DNA of 64,000 bases from Agaribacillus aureus (GCA_030442055.1 JAUJEB010000001.1:1612001-1676000), one strand, 5' to 3'; counted from the stretch's first letter, positions 35,112-47,070 are shown. The notes: a model not told the origin generated them from the letters alone. Made by a program: numbers and translations.

Positions 35112-35311
35112 AACAGTTTTGTGGTTTTTGAGTGAATTTACAAAAATCTCTAATGGGCGCAAGGATTACTCGATCAATTCTTCCCCTGGCCCGTCGAATA
35201 ATTGCAGGCGAGATTTGATGGTTTTGGAAAGATCAGCACTTTTGGCATTATAGTCATTCCACCGTAATCACCATCAAAAGTTGGCTATAAGCTCCAAAAC
35301 AGTGGGAAAGC

Positions 35312-36064
35312 CTATATTTTCTTTGAACTTATTTTTGCTTGAAAATATTCCCGGTTCATTCGGGCGATATTCGTAATACTTATTTCTTTCGGACAAACTG
35401 CTTCGCATGCTCCCGTATTGGTACAGGCACCGAAACCTTCGGCATCCATAGTCGCGACCATATTCTCTACCCTTGACTTTCTTTCTACCTGCCCCTGCGG
35501 CAATACCGCCAGCTGCGAAACCTTGGCACTCACAAAAAGCATAGCGGAAGCATTTTTACAAGCCGCCACACAGGCTCCACATCCGATACAAGTGGCAGCA
35601 TCCATAGCCTCGTTAGCCACTTCTTTTGAGATCGGAATTTCATTGGCGTCAGGTACACCACCAGTGTTGATACTTACATAGCCTCCGGCCTGAATAATTC
35701 TATCAAAAGCGGTCCGGTCAACCACCAGGTCCTTCACTACGGGAAAAGCCTTTGCCCTCCACGGCTCAACGACAATGGTGTCCCCATCGCTGAAGGATCT
35801 CATATGTAACTGACAGGTAGTGATTGCGTCTTTGGGACCGTGAGGTTTTCCATTTATATACAGACTGCACATACCACAGATACCTTCCCGACAGTCATGA
35901 TCAAAATGGATGGGATCCTGATCCGAGTTAACAAGTTGTTCGTTTAACACGTCAAACATCTCCAAAAAAGACATGTCAGGAGATATATTACTTACCTGAT
36001 AGGTTTCAAACCCACCTTTGTCGGCGCTATTCTTTTGTCTCCAAACCTTTAACGTTAAGTTCAT
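35312..36064 (-). CDS. sdhB: Succinate dehydrogenase/fumarate reductase iron-sulfur subunit
   Basis: A 250-residue electron-transfer subunit at the membrane. Three clusters are visible: 2Fe-2S (CREGICGMC...C), 4Fe-4S ([12 protein letters not shown]) and 3Fe-4S ([13 protein letters not shown]). It transfers electrons between flavin in SdhA and quinone in SdhC. It is the last gene of sdhC-sdhA-sdhB, following sdhA by 59 bases. Bacteroidota use this three-gene complex without a separate SdhD. Confidence 0.96.
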   Translation of the reverse strand: MNLTLKVWRQKNSADKGGFETYQVSNISPDMSFLEMFDVLNEQLVNSDQDPIHFDHDCREGICGMCSLYINGKPHGPKDAITTCQLHMRSFSDGDTIVVEPWRAKAFPVVKDLVVDRTAFDRIIQAGGYVSINTGGVPDANEIPISKEVANEAMDAATCIGCGACVAACKNASAMLFVSAKVSQLAVLPQGQVERKSRVENMVATMDAEGFGACTNTGACEAVCPKEISITNIARMNREYFQAKISSKKI

Positions 36065-36123
36065 ATCATTTAATTGAGTTTTCCTTTCAATTTCAAAATC
36101 GTACCGGCAATAAAATACCTTCG

Positions 36124-38046
36124 TTACTTATAACTTCGCTGTGTTAATTTCACATTTTCGAATGCCAATTCTTCCTTTTGGAGCAGCTCGGGCTGATCTT
36201 CACCCTTAAACTCCCAGGCGGAAACAAACGAAAATTCGTCGTCCTTCCTTTTGGCTTCTCCCTCAGGTGTTTGCGACTCCTCTCTGAAATGGCCACCGCA
36301 GGATTCCGATCTATGTAAGGCATCGTCTACCATTAACTCGCCGAGTTCGATGAAATCAGCTACCCTATTCGCCTTTTCCAATGACATATTTAATTCATCC
36401 TGACTTCCCATGACTTTTACATCCTGCCAGAATTCCTTCTTCAATTCCTGTATTTTACCTTTGGCCAGCTTTAATCCGTCTTCATTTCTGGACATACCAC
36501 AATATTCCCACATAATTTTACCCAACGCCTTGTGAAAGTCATCTACTGTGCGCTTACCTTTTATATTCAGCAATTGATTTATTTTCGCCTTCACGTTGGC
36601 CTCCACCTCTTTGAAGGCTTCGTGGTCGGTGCTTATTTTTTCGTAGGGCATCGTAGCCAGATAGTCTCCAATAGTATATGGAATAACAAAATAACCATCT
36701 GCCAGTCCTTGCATCAACGCACTGGCACCCAGTCTATTGGCACCGTGATCAGAAAAGTTCGCTTCTCCAATAGCATATAAACCGGGGATGGTAGTCATCA
36801 AATTATAATCTACCCATAACCCTCCCATTGTATAGTGAACCGCAGGGTAAATCATCATAGGCATTTCATATGGGTTGTCACCGGTAATTTGTTCGTACAT
36901 ATCAAACAGGTTACCATATTTGGCGGCAATGACCTCCTTACCATCTCTTTTGATAGCATCCGCAAAATCAAGAAATACAGCCAGCCCGGTAGCTCCTACG
37001 CCTTTTCCTTCATCACAAGCCATCTTGGCATTTCTGGAAGCCACATCCCTGGGTACCAGGTTGCCAAAGGAAGGATATTTCCTTTCCAGGAAATAATCTC
37101 TTTCGTCATTCGGAATTTTAGTAGCTTCCCTGGCCGTTAGTTTTGGCCTGGCAACTTTCGGGACCCATACCCTGCCATCATTTCTTAGTGATTCAGACAT
37201 CAACGTCAGTTTTGACTGATGATCTCCCGAAACCGGAATACATGTCGGGTGAATTTGTGTAAAGCAGGGGTTGCCAAATAAAGCACCCTTTTTATGAGCT
37301 CTCCACGCGGCAGTACAATTAGAACCCATGGCATTGGTTGACAGGAAAAAAACATTGCCATACCCACCGGTAGCAAGTACAACGGCGTGGGCACTGTGCG
37401 ACTCAATTTCCCCTGTAATCAGATTTCTTGCTACTATTCCCCTGGCTTTATCGTCAATCAACACCACATCCAGCATTTCCGTACGCGTATACATTTTTAC
37501 TTTTCCATTGGCAACCTGACGACTCAGGGCACTGTAAGCCCCCAGCAGCAATTGCTGCCCGGTCTGACCACGGGCGTAGAAAGTGCGGGACACCTGGGCG
37601 CCGCCAAATGACCTGTTATCGAGTAATCCACCATATTCTCTTGCAAACGGCACACCCTGGGCTACACATTGATCGATAATACTTGAACTCACCTCCGCCA
37701 AACGATATACATTGGCCTCGCGAGACCTGTAATCTCCACCTTTTATCGTATCGTAAAACAGCCTGTAAACACTATCTCCGTCATTCTGATAATTTTTTGC
37801 AGCATTAATACCACCTTGGGCGGCGATACTGTGCGCTCTTCTGGGGCTGTCCTGAAAACAAAAACATTTTACATTGTATCCAAGCTCTGCAAAAGAAGCC
37901 GCCGCCGATGCACCAGCCAATCCTGAACCAACGACAATAATGTCATATTTCCTTTTGTTAGCCGGGTTTACCAGCTTCATATTAAATTTATGTTTGGTCC
38001 ATTTTTCCGCTATCGGCCCTTCTGGAATTTTAGAATTTAATTTCAT
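36124..38046 (-). CDS. sdhA: Succinate dehydrogenase/fumarate reductase flavoprotein
   Basis: A 640-residue catalytic subunit. The dinucleotide fold is in [16 protein letters not shown]. The covalent FAD histidine is in [18 protein letters not shown]. The substrate-binding and catalytic motif is in [16 protein letters not shown]. Length and context (sdhC upstream, sdhB downstream) are standard. It oxidises succinate to fumarate. The Bacteroidota-type complex works in both citric acid cycle and, in relatives, fumarate reduction. Confidence 0.97.
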   Translation of the reverse strand: MKLNSKIPEGPIAEKWTKHKFNMKLVNPANKRKYDIIVVGSGLAGASAAASFAELGYNVKCFCFQDSPRRAHSIAAQGGINAAKNYQNDGDSVYRLFYDTIKGGDYRSREANVYRLAEVSSSIIDQCVAQGVPFAREYGGLLDNRSFGGAQVSRTFYARGQTGQQLLLGAYSALSRQVANGKVKMYTRTEMLDVVLIDDKARGIVARNLITGEIESHSAHAVVLATGGYGNVFFLSTNAMGSNCTAAWRAHKKGALFGNPCFTQIHPTCIPVSGDHQSKLTLMSESLRNDGRVWVPKVARPKLTAREATKIPNDERDYFLERKYPSFGNLVPRDVASRNAKMACDEGKGVGATGLAVFLDFADAIKRDGKEVIAAKYGNLFDMYEQITGDNPYEMPMMIYPAVHYTMGGLWVDYNLMTTIPGLYAIGEANFSDHGANRLGASALMQGLADGYFVIPYTIGDYLATMPYEKISTDHEAFKEVEANVKAKINQLLNIKGKRTVDDFHKALGKIMWEYCGMSRNEDGLKLAKGKIQELKKEFWQDVKVMGSQDELNMSLEKANRVADFIELGELMVDDALHRSESCGGHFREESQTPEGEAKRKDDEFSFVSAWEFKGEDQPELLQKEELAFENVKLTQRSYK

Positions 38047-38072
38047 ATCAATACAATAAAATATTTTTACCT

Positions 38073-38750
38073 TTAGTTGAAAAACATGACGATGGGTATG
38101 ACTGCAAAACCAGCTGGCACCAGGATTGAAAAAGCAATTCCTAAGAGTTTTATGGCAGGACTATATTTGACATGGCTCATGCCAAGTGTTTGAAAAGCGC
38201 TTTGAAATCCGTGGGACAAATGAAAAGCTACCGCTAACATACTGACTACATAAATGAGCACCCAATACCACTGCGAATACGCTGCATCTACTACCGCATA
38301 TAAATCTCTCGCCTCGTGACCATCATAGTTTTTGTAAGGAATTTCACCGTAGTGCATTTCATACCAGAATCCCTTTAAATGAATAATCAGAAACACCAGA
38401 ATTACTGTTCCCAATATGCCCATATTTCTGGAAGATAAGCTACTTGTCCCTGATTTTACTGGCACTTTGTAGGCTACCGGCCTCGCCTGCTGGTTTTTTC
38501 GGGTCAGAAAAACCGACACCACTACATGCAGAAGGATAAAGAAAAAATTCCCCTTGGAGACAAATTGAATCAGGGGGTTGGTACTCATAAATTCTGCGTA
38601 AATATTAAACGACTCTCCATTATCGTCTTTAAGTAATTGTAAATTTCCGGTAAGATGAACTGCTAAAAAAAGGATGAGAAATATGCCAGTTGCCGCCATG
38701 ATTACCTTTCGTCCGGGCGTGCTGGTGAGCGTTTCAGTAAGCCAACTCAT
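38073..38750 (-). CDS. sdhC: Succinate dehydrogenase cytochrome b subunit
   Basis: A 225-residue membrane anchor with five predicted helices and histidines for two hemes ([52 protein letters not shown]). This is the single-subunit diheme type of the Bacteroidota/epsilon complex. It is first in the sdhCAB operon, with sdhA 26 bases downstream. The upstream 566 bases to the next gene are promoter-bearing and otherwise featureless. Confidence 0.95.
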   Translation of the reverse strand: MSWLTETLTSTPGRKVIMAATGIFLILFLAVHLTGNLQLLKDDNGESFNIYAEFMSTNPLIQFVSKGNFFFILLHVVVSVFLTRKNQQARPVAYKVPVKSGTSSLSSRNMGILGTVILVFLIIHLKGFWYEMHYGEIPYKNYDGHEARDLYAVVDAAYSQWYWVLIYVVSMLAVAFHLSHGFQSAFQTLGMSHVKYSPAIKLLGIAFSILVPAGFAVIPIVMFFN

Positions 38751-39316
38751 TATCTTTCAACAAAATTTAAAATGAACATTTAAAACGGCTCAAAGGTACA
38801 TTCCGAATCATTATGAACAAAATGTAAAATTTATTTTGAAACATTCTAAATAACTCTTGTCAGTCCAAAAATTCAGACAATATTTGCCTCACTTTTTCGT
38901 TTAAAATCCAAATAATATCCCGAGGTGAAATTAGTAAAATAGCCCTATCAAACCCATTCAATCATTTGTCGATTGGTACATGTGTCCAATATGTATCTTG
39001 GAATAATTACTAGCTTTGTGAGGCAGAAAAAGATAATTGGTAAATTTGTACGACTTAAGTCGGTCAGATAGTGCCGGAAAGTGGGGTAAAGTGACCATTG
39101 TTTGTATAAATTAATGAGGTTATAGATGCATTTAAGATTAAAAAAAAGGATTTTTTTAATTAACTTAAAGCCATCTAATTCGTTAAATCGAGTGGTTATT
39201 TTTCTTGGGTTATATGGAAAAAGCAATTTGTCCTTAAACTTTAGGCAAATAACATTGTTCAAATTGCGAACTTATTTTTGCCATTATTTATTATAATAGC
39301 ATATAAATGGATCCTA
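38751..39316. other. Intergenic, divergent promoter region
   Basis: AT-rich DNA between sdhC and the CHU_C gene, both reading outward. It contains runs of A and T around 39134-39170. A minus-strand open frame at 38948-39262 has an atypical composition and no homologue I recognise, so it is not called. I see no RNA gene. Confidence 0.5.
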
Positions 39317-42136
39317 ATGAGTAAATTATATAGAGGAGCAACGCTTATTTTAATAGTCTTGTTGGCCGGAGTGATGCAGGTGAATGCTACTCATATTCGT
39401 GCTGGAGAAATCATTGTCGAAAGAATATCAACGCAAAGTCTACAATTTAGAATTACTATCATTGGTTATACCGATACCGGCTCGACCGTTGAGTTTGGAG
39501 GCGGGCGACTGGAATTTGGAGATGGTACAGCTATTGATATTGATACAGATAAGGACTTTAGTCTAAAAGACGACCTGGGAGATGAAATTGCATTAAACGT
39601 TTTCGTTATTTCCCACACCTACCAGGCACCCGGAAATTACACGCTTCGATTCCAGGAGTTCAATAGAAATGGCGGTATTTTAAATATGGCCAACTCGGTA
39701 GAAACGCCTTTTTATGTGGAGACCAATATTACCATAGACCCGTTTCTCGGACTTAACAACTCTCCTCAGCTACTCATTCCTCCCATTGACAGGGCTGCTA
39801 CAGGAGCTACTTTTTTTCATAATCCCGGGGCTTTTGATCCCGATGGCGATAGTCTATCCTACAAGATTGTGAACCCAAAACAGGATATTGATTTAGAAGT
39901 TATTGATTATACTTTTCCTAATCATGAAAGACATTATGTAGGTTTTGATTATCAGACGTCCAATGAGGCGCAGAACGGGCCACCGACCTATACACTCAAT
40001 GAAATCAACGGTGATATGATTTGGGATGCTCCCGGGCTGGCAGGGGAATATAACGTTGCCTTTATTGTGGAAGAATGGCGAAAGGTTGGGGGGGAGTGGA
40101 TCCGGCTTGGCTACGTTACCAGGGATATGCAGATAATAGTGGAGGAAACGGACAACGAACGGCCAGACTTGCTAATCCCGAATGATACCTGTGTGGTGGC
40201 GGGAAGTCTGTTGGAAGCCACTATCATTGGAGAGGATCCGGACGGTCACAATCTTACGATTGAGTCTTTTGGCGGCGTTTACGATCTGATTTCTTCTCCG
40301 GCGACTTACTCTCCAAATCCTCCAACCGAGCAAACTTCTCCTGGTCAGCTGAACTTTAACTGGCAGACTAATTGCAATCACGTACGAGAAAGACCTTACG
40401 AAATACAATTTAAAGTAAAAGATAGCCCGCCGGCGCTCGAGCGACCGGCGCTGGCTAAATTCGAAACCTGGAACGTCACGGTGATAGGTCCGGCCCCGGA
40501 AGGGCTAACGGCTACCGTAAGACCAGGAAGAGAAATTCAACTGAACTGGGATAGTTATTTCTGTGGCAATGCAGTAGAAATGCAGATATACCGAAGGGTT
40601 GATAGTTTTCAATATGTTCCGGAACATTGTGAGACCGGCATACCGGAAAATGGCGGCTATGAGTTAATCGGAAGTGTCGATATTGGCAACCGCTCATTTT
40701 TGGATGACAACAACGGCGAGGGACTAAACCCTGGCGCCAATTACTGTTACCGTCTGGTGGCTGTTTTTCCCCTGCCAGGGGGAGGTGAAAGTATTGTTTC
40801 GGAAGAAATATGTGCTATGCTGGATGCAGATGCCCCTGTAATTACCAATGTAAGCATAGAAAACACAGGTACCGATGACGGGGAAGTGCTGGTACGCTGG
40901 ACGCCACCCTTTGATGTGGATCCTGTGCAATTCCCTCCTCCCTATCGCTACGAGATCGCCAGAGCCCAGGGATTCGACGGTAACGCCGGATTACAGGTAT
41001 TGGGTTCTACAACAGATACCACATTTATAGATACCGGGATCAATACCCGGGACCAGGTTTTCAATTACCGGATCTATCTCTATGATGGCGGCAATACCTT
41101 CGTCGATTCATCAGCGATTGCCTCAACCGTGAGGCTGGATCTTCAATCTTTTCTGGGTGGTGTGGAATTAAACTGGCAGGCTGATGTTCCGTGGTCAAAT
41201 AATATCCAGGACTTTCCGTACCATTATATCTACCGGGATCAGGTTGTAAACGGCTCCCCGCAACAATTGGTATTAATTGATAGTGTCAACGTTAACGAGC
41301 GTGGTTTCACCTATCTGGATGATGGCTCTTTTAACAACACGCCGCTTTCCGATCAAATCGAGTATTGCTATTTTATTACTACTTCGGGAGGATATGGCAA
41401 CGATGTTATTCCCGAACCATTGATCAATAAGTCACAAATTGTCTGTGCCCAGCCCAATGATACAATCCCTCCTTGTACGCCTGTTAATATAACATTGCGG
41501 GATTGTAGCGATTTCCTGAGAAACCGGCCATGCACCGATGACAATTACGAGAACGTTGTCTCCTGGCAACCGGATGGAGATGATGCCTGCCAGCTCGATG
41601 TGAGGAGTTACAATATATATTATTCACCTGCGATTGATGGAAATTTTGTCCTTATAGGAAATGTAACTGATACAGTCTTTATACACGACAGCAATAACGA
41701 GGTAGCGGGACTCGACGGCCTGGGCGGATGCTATCAAATCACTTCTGTGGATAGGTCCGGTAATGAAAGCGATTTTAGTGACCCGATTTGTGTCACCAAT
41801 TTTGATAGCTGTGCCTATTATGAACTTCCCAATGTATTTACGCCAAACGGCGACGGTAAAAATGATACTTTTGAGGCGTTTAAAGGCATTCCGGAAAGAT
41901 GTCCCCGATTTGTTGAAAAAGTAGTTTTTACGGTATATAACCGGCTTGGCAAGAAACTCTTTGAATATGAATCTGGCGGCGAAAATGATATTTTCATCAA
42001 CTGGAACGGCAATTCTGACTCAGGCCAACAGCTATCATCGGGCATTTACTATTACGAGGCTGATGTTACTTTTGACATCCTGGATACAGATTTCGCCACC
42101 CGGAAATTGAAGGGCTGGATTCATTTGGTAAGGTGA
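39317..42136 (+). CDS. Large secreted protein with gliding-motility C-terminal domain
   Basis: A 939-residue exported protein from the ATG at 39317 (13 codons after an upstream in-frame ATG at 39278). The signal peptide runs through GATLILIVLLAGVMQVNA and the mature start is THIRAGEI. The body is made of beta-sandwich, PKD- and fibronectin-III-like repeats with many conserved Cys and Trp residues. The last ~90 residues match the gliding-motility-associated/CHU_C C-terminal domain: NVFTPNGDGKNDTF at the start and YYYEADVTF near the end. This domain is a type IX secretion sorting signal. The protein is a likely cell-surface or gliding adhesin. Confidence 0.88.
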   Translation: MSKLYRGATLILIVLLAGVMQVNATHIRAGEIIVERISTQSLQFRITIIGYTDTGSTVEFGGGRLEFGDGTAIDIDTDKDFSLKDDLGDEIALNVFVISHTYQAPGNYTLRFQEFNRNGGILNMANSVETPFYVETNITIDPFLGLNNSPQLLIPPIDRAATGATFFHNPGAFDPDGDSLSYKIVNPKQDIDLEVIDYTFPNHERHYVGFDYQTSNEAQNGPPTYTLNEINGDMIWDAPGLAGEYNVAFIVEEWRKVGGEWIRLGYVTRDMQIIVEETDNERPDLLIPNDTCVVAGSLLEATIIGEDPDGHNLTIESFGGVYDLISSPATYSPNPPTEQTSPGQLNFNWQTNCNHVRERPYEIQFKVKDSPPALERPALAKFETWNVTVIGPAPEGLTATVRPGREIQLNWDSYFCGNAVEMQIYRRVDSFQYVPEHCETGIPENGGYELIGSVDIGNRSFLDDNNGEGLNPGANYCYRLVAVFPLPGGGESIVSEEICAMLDADAPVITNVSIENTGTDDGEVLVRWTPPFDVDPVQFPPPYRYEIARAQGFDGNAGLQVLGSTTDTTFIDTGINTRDQVFNYRIYLYDGGNTFVDSSAIASTVRLDLQSFLGGVELNWQADVPWSNNIQDFPYHYIYRDQVVNGSPQQLVLIDSVNVNERGFTYLDDGSFNNTPLSDQIEYCYFITTSGGYGNDVIPEPLINKSQIVCAQPNDTIPPCTPVNITLRDCSDFLRNRPCTDDNYENVVSWQPDGDDACQLDVRSYNIYYSPAIDGNFVLIGNVTDTVFIHDSNNEVAGLDGLGGCYQITSVDRSGNESDFSDPICVTNFDSCAYYELPNVFTPNGDGKNDTFEAFKGIPERCPRFVEKVVFTVYNRLGKKLFEYESGGENDIFINWNGNSDSGQQLSSGIYYYEADVTFDILDTDFATRKLKGWIHLVR

Positions 42137-42399
42137 CAGAAAACACCCTTACAATCTTTTGTATGTTGGCTTAATCTCGTCGGCTTGACCGATCCATAGC
42201 AGTTATCTTCGTTAAAACCTGACCTCATTTGATTAAAACCGGCATAGACATGGGTCATGCAACACGTTGAGATTTTAGTTCCACCGACATAAATTTACCT
42301 CGTTAAACCAACCGTCTGGCGTCACATTTTTGGTGATACACAATAAAATTAACAGAAAAGTTATAATTTTGCCGACTATTCAAACAAAACGTGTGCACT

Positions 42400-43275
42400 A
42401 TGAAGAAAGCCTATATTTTTCCCGGACAGGGTTCGCAATTCCCGGGAATGGGAAAAGAATTGTATGATAGCTCCGACGAAGCCAAAAAATTATTCGCCAG
42501 TGCCAATGAAATTCTGGGATTTGATATATCCGATATCATGTTCAATGGTACTGCAGAAGCGTTAAAACAAACCAAAGTTACACAACCGTCCATTTTTTTA
42601 CATTCGGTAATTCTCGCGAAAGTAACAGAGGACTTTGAGCCTGATATGGTTGCCGGTCACTCTTTGGGAGAGCTGTCCGCGCTGGTTGGAAATGGGGCAC
42701 TTTCTTTTGAGGATGGATTAAAATTGGTATCAAAAAGAGCCATGGCCATGCAGAAGGCATGCGAAATTAATCCGTCGGGGATGGCGGCTATCCTGGGACT
42801 GGATGATGAGGTGGTAGAAAAGATTTGTGCGGAAATCGACGAGATAGTAGTACCTGCCAATTATAATTGCCCCGGACAACTGGTAATTTCCGGATCCAAC
42901 AAGGGAATTGAAATCGCTTGCGAAAGGCTGAAAGAAGCCGGCGCAAAACGGGCCTTGCCGCTACCAGTTGGAGGTGCATTTCATTCGCCTTTAATGGAAC
43001 CTGCCCGCATGGAACTGGCAGAGGCCATCAAAGAGACACAATTTAACCAGCCTATATGCCCTGTGTATCAGAATGTTAATGCCTTACCATCAACAGATAC
43101 CGAGGAGATCAAAGAAAATCTGATCGCTCAACTCACAGCTCCGGTACGCTGGAGTCAACTGGTTCAAAAAATGGTCAGTGACAACGGAACGGTCTTTATC
43201 GAGTGCGGCCCTGGAAAAGTGTTGCAAGGACTTGTTAAAAAGATTTACCGGGAGGTGGAAGTAGAAGGTGTTTGA
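42400..43275 (+). CDS. fabD: Malonyl-CoA:ACP transacylase
   Basis: A 291-residue fatty-acid synthesis enzyme that transfers malonyl from CoA to acyl carrier protein. FPGQGSQFPGMGKELY opens the protein, the nucleophile is S88 in GHSLGEL, and the His is in VGGAFHSPLM. The ATG at 42400 is used rather than the upstream GTG. It is convergent with folK, whose stop lies about 20 bases away. It stands alone rather than in a fab cluster. Confidence 0.96.
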   Translation: MKKAYIFPGQGSQFPGMGKELYDSSDEAKKLFASANEILGFDISDIMFNGTAEALKQTKVTQPSIFLHSVILAKVTEDFEPDMVAGHSLGELSALVGNGALSFEDGLKLVSKRAMAMQKACEINPSGMAAILGLDDEVVEKICAEIDEIVVPANYNCPGQLVISGSNKGIEIACERLKEAGAKRALPLPVGGAFHSPLMEPARMELAEAIKETQFNQPICPVYQNVNALPSTDTEEIKENLIAQLTAPVRWSQLVQKMVSDNGTVFIECGPGKVLQGLVKKIYREVEVEGV

Positions 43276-43295
43276 AACCGGACCAGTTACAAGTT

Positions 43296-43790
43296 TTAGC
43301 TGTGTTCGGGGGGCAGCATAATTACCTCCAGTTGGTCCGTACATTGTTCGTGTAATTCCTTTTGCGTCTTTTGAAATACCGGATGTATTTCACCGGAAGC
43401 AATTTCCGCCAGGGGTGCCAGGGCAAAATTTCGGTTTTGTAGTTCTTTATGTGGAATATGCAATTTTTCCGTTGCTATCACCTGGTTATGGTAGTATAGG
43501 ATGTCAATGTCTATAATCCGCTCCTTCCATTTGCCCTTGCGTTCCCTGCCCATTGCAGCTTCTATAATTGCAATTTTATCTAATATTTTCAGCGGCCCCA
43601 ATTTACTTTGAACTTTTACCACCTGGTTTAAAAAAGAATCCTGATCTTCCTCACCCCAGGCAGCAGTTTTGTAAATAGACGACTGCTTGACAATTGCACC
43701 AATCTGCTCGTTAATTTGCCTTTTCGCTATCTTGAGCTGCAAAAATTTATCTCCCATATTTGTCCCCAGCAATAAATATATTCCGTCCAT
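43296..43790 (-). CDS. folK: 6-hydroxymethyl-7,8-dihydropterin pyrophosphokinase
   Basis: A 164-residue folate-pathway enzyme. LLLGTNMGDKFLQL opens it and the HPPK signature RERKGKWKERIIDIDILYY is in the middle, with the two catalytic Asp residues in DIDIL. The C-terminal PHKELQNRNFALAPLAEIA is typical. It converts hydroxymethyl-dihydropterin with ATP to its pyrophosphate. Divergent from sppA and convergent with fabD; it is not next to other folate genes. Confidence 0.94.
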   Translation of the reverse strand: MDGIYLLLGTNMGDKFLQLKIAKRQINEQIGAIVKQSSIYKTAAWGEEDQDSFLNQVVKVQSKLGPLKILDKIAIIEAAMGRERKGKWKERIIDIDILYYHNQVIATEKLHIPHKELQNRNFALAPLAEIASGEIHPVFQKTQKELHEQCTDQLEVIMLPPEHS

Positions 43791-43880
43791 CTTTTGGTGT
43801 ATCCAATTGTATAAAATGAATTTTAAAAAGCAACTAATATGCCTATTTTTGTTTTCAACATAAAATAATTGATATAAATA

Positions 43881-45626
43881 ATGAAGTTTTTAAGAAATCT
43901 ATTAGCGACATTGACGGGATTATTTATTTTTTCCTTGATCGCTATTCTTTTTATAATGGGTATTGTGGCGGTGGCTACCACCGAAGACGAGGTTGTGGTA
44001 AAAGAAAACTCCGTATTACATATAAAATTAAATAAGCCCGTAGGTGAGCGTGCTTATCAAGATCCATTTAATGAATTGTTTACGCAAAGTTCAAGCAACA
44101 TCGGTTTGATTGAGCTTATTGCCTCTATCCAGGACGCCAAGGAAAATGACAAGATCAAGGGTATATACCTGGAGTCAGGAATTCCCATAGCAGGATTTGC
44201 CAGTCTGGAAGCCATTCGCAATGCGCTTAACGACTTTAAAACTTCAGGGAAATTCATCACCTGTTACAGCGAAATTTACACCGAGGGAGGTTATTATCTG
44301 GCTTCCACAGCGGATGACATTTATGTAAATCCCCGGGGTTATTTTGAATTTAACGGCATTGGTGCTAAAATAACTTTCCTGAAAGGCATGTTTGACAAGC
44401 TGGAAATTGAGCCTGAGATTTTCCGGGTTGGGGATTTTAAAAGCGCGGTTGAACCCTTTATCCGAAAAGATATGAGTCCTGAAAACAGGGCACAACTGGA
44501 GTCCCTTCTTAGTTCAATCTATGATCATTTCCTTGATAAAGTTGCCGACTCCAGGTCAATTCCCATGGAAAAACTGACACTCATGTCTGATTCCATGAAA
44601 GTGAGGAACCCTAAGCAGGCCCTGGAGAATGAATTAGTTACTGGCTTGAAATATTTTGATGAGGTGCTGGACGAACTAAAAAGCAAACTGGAGCTGGAAG
44701 AGGATGACAAAATAAACTTTATAGGATTCGAAAACTACCATAAATCAATTTCCAACAAGAATACCTCTAAAAACAGGGTGGCTGTGATTATCGGTTCCGG
44801 TGAAATAATGGGGGGCAACGGTGACAACTCCACCATCGGCTCCACCTCTTTTGCCAAGGAAATCCGAAAAGCACGAAAAGATGATAAAGTAAAGGCAGTG
44901 GTTGTGCGGGTAAATTCCCCTGGAGGAAGTGCTTTGGCGTCGGACGTTATCTGGCGGGAAATTATGCTGACCAAAGAGGTAAAACCGGTGATCGCTTCGC
45001 TGTCGGACTACGCCGCCTCGGGAGGGTATTACATTACTATGGGATGCGATGCAATCGTCGCGGAACCATCAACTATTACCGGGTCAATCGGGATTTTCCT
45101 GACCATGTTTAACCTGGGAAATTTCATGGAAAACAAATTGGGCCTTACCACTGACGCCGTTAATACCGGTGTCTATACCGATCTATATACCTTTACAAGA
45201 TCACTAAGCGAAGGAGAAAGGCATATTATACAAACCAGTGTTAATGAGGGATATGAGGATTTTGTTACCAAGGCGGCCAACAACAGAAATATGTCGGTGG
45301 AAGACCTTAAAAAAGTTGCCAGCGGCAGGGTCTGGTCAGGAACACAGGCGCTGGAAAACGGGTTGGTTGACAAGATCGGTGGACTGGAAGAAGCCATTGG
45401 TTTAGCCGTTGAAGCCGCTGATATCGCGGAAGATTATAAAATCAAGTATTACCCAAGACAAAAAAGTTTTATTGAACAGGTCAGGGAAGAATTCAGCAAT
45501 GATCTGGAGTCCAAATTCCTGAAGTACAAAACCGGCGAGTTGTATCCGCTGATAAAGCAAATAAAGTCATTGGAAAACCTGAAAGGCATTCAGGCCCGAA
45601 TGTTATACGATATTACCCTGGAGTAA
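43881..45626 (+). CDS. sppA: Signal peptide peptidase SppA, 67 kDa type
   Basis: A 581-residue membrane serine protease with one N-terminal membrane segment (GLFIFSLIAILFIMGIVAVA) and two tandem SppA domains. The catalytic lysine is K187 (GDFKSAVEPF) and the serine is S350 (NSPGGSALASD), as in the Ser/Lys dyad enzymes. It degrades leftover signal peptides in the membrane. Length fits the double-domain form of E. coli. The gene forms its own unit, 278 bases before bioB. Confidence 0.96.
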   Translation: MKFLRNLLATLTGLFIFSLIAILFIMGIVAVATTEDEVVVKENSVLHIKLNKPVGERAYQDPFNELFTQSSSNIGLIELIASIQDAKENDKIKGIYLESGIPIAGFASLEAIRNALNDFKTSGKFITCYSEIYTEGGYYLASTADDIYVNPRGYFEFNGIGAKITFLKGMFDKLEIEPEIFRVGDFKSAVEPFIRKDMSPENRAQLESLLSSIYDHFLDKVADSRSIPMEKLTLMSDSMKVRNPKQALENELVTGLKYFDEVLDELKSKLELEEDDKINFIGFENYHKSISNKNTSKNRVAVIIGSGEIMGGNGDNSTIGSTSFAKEIRKARKDDKVKAVVVRVNSPGGSALASDVIWREIMLTKEVKPVIASLSDYAASGGYYITMGCDAIVAEPSTITGSIGIFLTMFNLGNFMENKLGLTTDAVNTGVYTDLYTFTRSLSEGERHIIQTSVNEGYEDFVTKAANNRNMSVEDLKKVASGRVWSGTQALENGLVDKIGGLEEAIGLAVEAADIAEDYKIKYYPRQKSFIEQVREEFSNDLESKFLKYKTGELYPLIKQIKSLENLKGIQARMLYDITLE

Positions 45627-45904
45627 TTCAAAGGCGCGGTTGGCTTCTCAAAAAGGCTACCGTAAAAAGGTGATCTTTTGATTTCCTCATGAACTAACGG
45701 CGCCCATCTGCCGAAATGGGAATAATTCGCAAAACGATTAATGTTTTCTCTGGGATAAGTTCAGTCAGGGCATTTTAAAATAACCTTCCGGGTCACATAT
45801 CGTCTCATTCAAACAATATCTTTTGAAGCTTCCCTATTTTTTATCAGTACTTTTTACCTGTGAAACTTTTATGTTACTATCTTTAGGCTTTAATCCAAAA
45901 ACGC

Positions 45905-46903
45905 ATGAGCCAAGTCAGAAATAACTGGACCAAAGAAGAAATATCCGATATATATTACCGCCCTGTTTTAGATTTAATCTATGAAGCAGCGACGGTGCAC
46001 CGACAAAACCATGATCCCCAGGAGGTTCAGGTATGTACTTTGTTATCTGTTAAAACCGGTGGCTGCCCGGAAGATTGTGCCTATTGCCCACAGGCTGCCA
46101 GGTACCACACCGATGTTAAAGTGCACAAACTCTTGCCGGTAGAAGAAGTGCTGGACAGTGCTAAAAAGGCAAAGGAAGCGGGAAGTACAAGGTTTTGCAT
46201 GGGAGCTGCCTGGAGGGAGGTAAGGGATAACCGCGATTTTGATAGTGTCCTGGAAATGGTCAAGGGCGTCAATAAAATGGGTATGGAGGTCTGCTGCACC
46301 CTTGGCATGTTAACACAAGAGCAAGCTAACAAGCTAAAGGAGGCGGGACTGTACGCCTATAATCATAACCTGGATACCAGCGAGGAGCACTATAACGAGA
46401 TTATAAGTACCAGAAACTACGACGACCGGCTGAAGACACTGGATAACGTTAGAAATGCAGAGATTTCAGTTTGCTCAGGAGGTATCATCGGTATGGGAGA
46501 AGCTGATCAGGACAGGATCGGTATGCTGCTAACCCTGGCTAACTTGCCGGAACACCCTGAATCCGTGCCTGTAAATGCACTGGTACCTGTAGCCGGCACA
46601 CCACTGGAAGACCAGGAAAGGGTTTCAATATGGGAAATGGTGCGCATGATTGCTACTGCGCGTATTTTAATGCCCAAAGCTATGGTTAGGCTATCAGCCG
46701 GAAGAGTTAAGATGACAGTGGAGGAGCAGGCCCTTTGTTTTATGGCCGGGGCCAACTCTATATTTGCGGGGGAAAAATTACTGACCACACCTAACCCCGA
46801 AGAAGATGCTGACAAGAAAATGTTTCAAACCCTTAATTTGAAACCAAGAAAAGCGTTTAAGGAAACATCCGCCGTGAAATTCCAAAAAATTCCATCAGCT
46901 TAG
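45905..46903 (+). CDS. bioB: Biotin synthase
   Basis: A 332-residue radical-SAM enzyme that inserts sulfur into dethiobiotin. Cysteines of the 4Fe-4S cluster are C54, C58 and C61 in CPEDCAYC. Further motifs are [12 protein letters not shown] and GGIIGMGE, and the Arg ligand of the 2Fe-2S cluster lies in MVRLSAGR. No other bio genes are next to it. The upstream gap shows no BirA-type palindrome I can support. Confidence 0.97.
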   Translation: MSQVRNNWTKEEISDIYYRPVLDLIYEAATVHRQNHDPQEVQVCTLLSVKTGGCPEDCAYCPQAARYHTDVKVHKLLPVEEVLDSAKKAKEAGSTRFCMGAAWREVRDNRDFDSVLEMVKGVNKMGMEVCCTLGMLTQEQANKLKEAGLYAYNHNLDTSEEHYNEIISTRNYDDRLKTLDNVRNAEISVCSGGIIGMGEADQDRIGMLLTLANLPEHPESVPVNALVPVAGTPLEDQERVSIWEMVRMIATARILMPKAMVRLSAGRVKMTVEEQALCFMAGANSIFAGEKLLTTPNPEEDADKKMFQTLNLKPRKAFKETSAVKFQKIPSA

Positions 46904-47070
46904 TTTAAATTACTATTCCTCACTATGTAGGAAACTTCTACAGGATTTTAAGACTTTACAATCGCAAAACGTATCCTTCTAATTGTAAAACAGACAATTA
47001 GCAGTTTTTACTGTTTTGGTATTCTTTTTGAATAATTCTCTAACATTTAACAACTAAAACAAAATAAATT

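Noticed and set aside
38948-39262. 104-residue minus-strand open frame between sdhC and the CHU_C gene
   Set aside because: AT-rich, atypical amino-acid use and no family likeness; this is the promoter region of two divergent genes.
45627-45904. Biotin-repressor palindrome upstream of bioB
   Set aside because: No convincing inverted repeat found.
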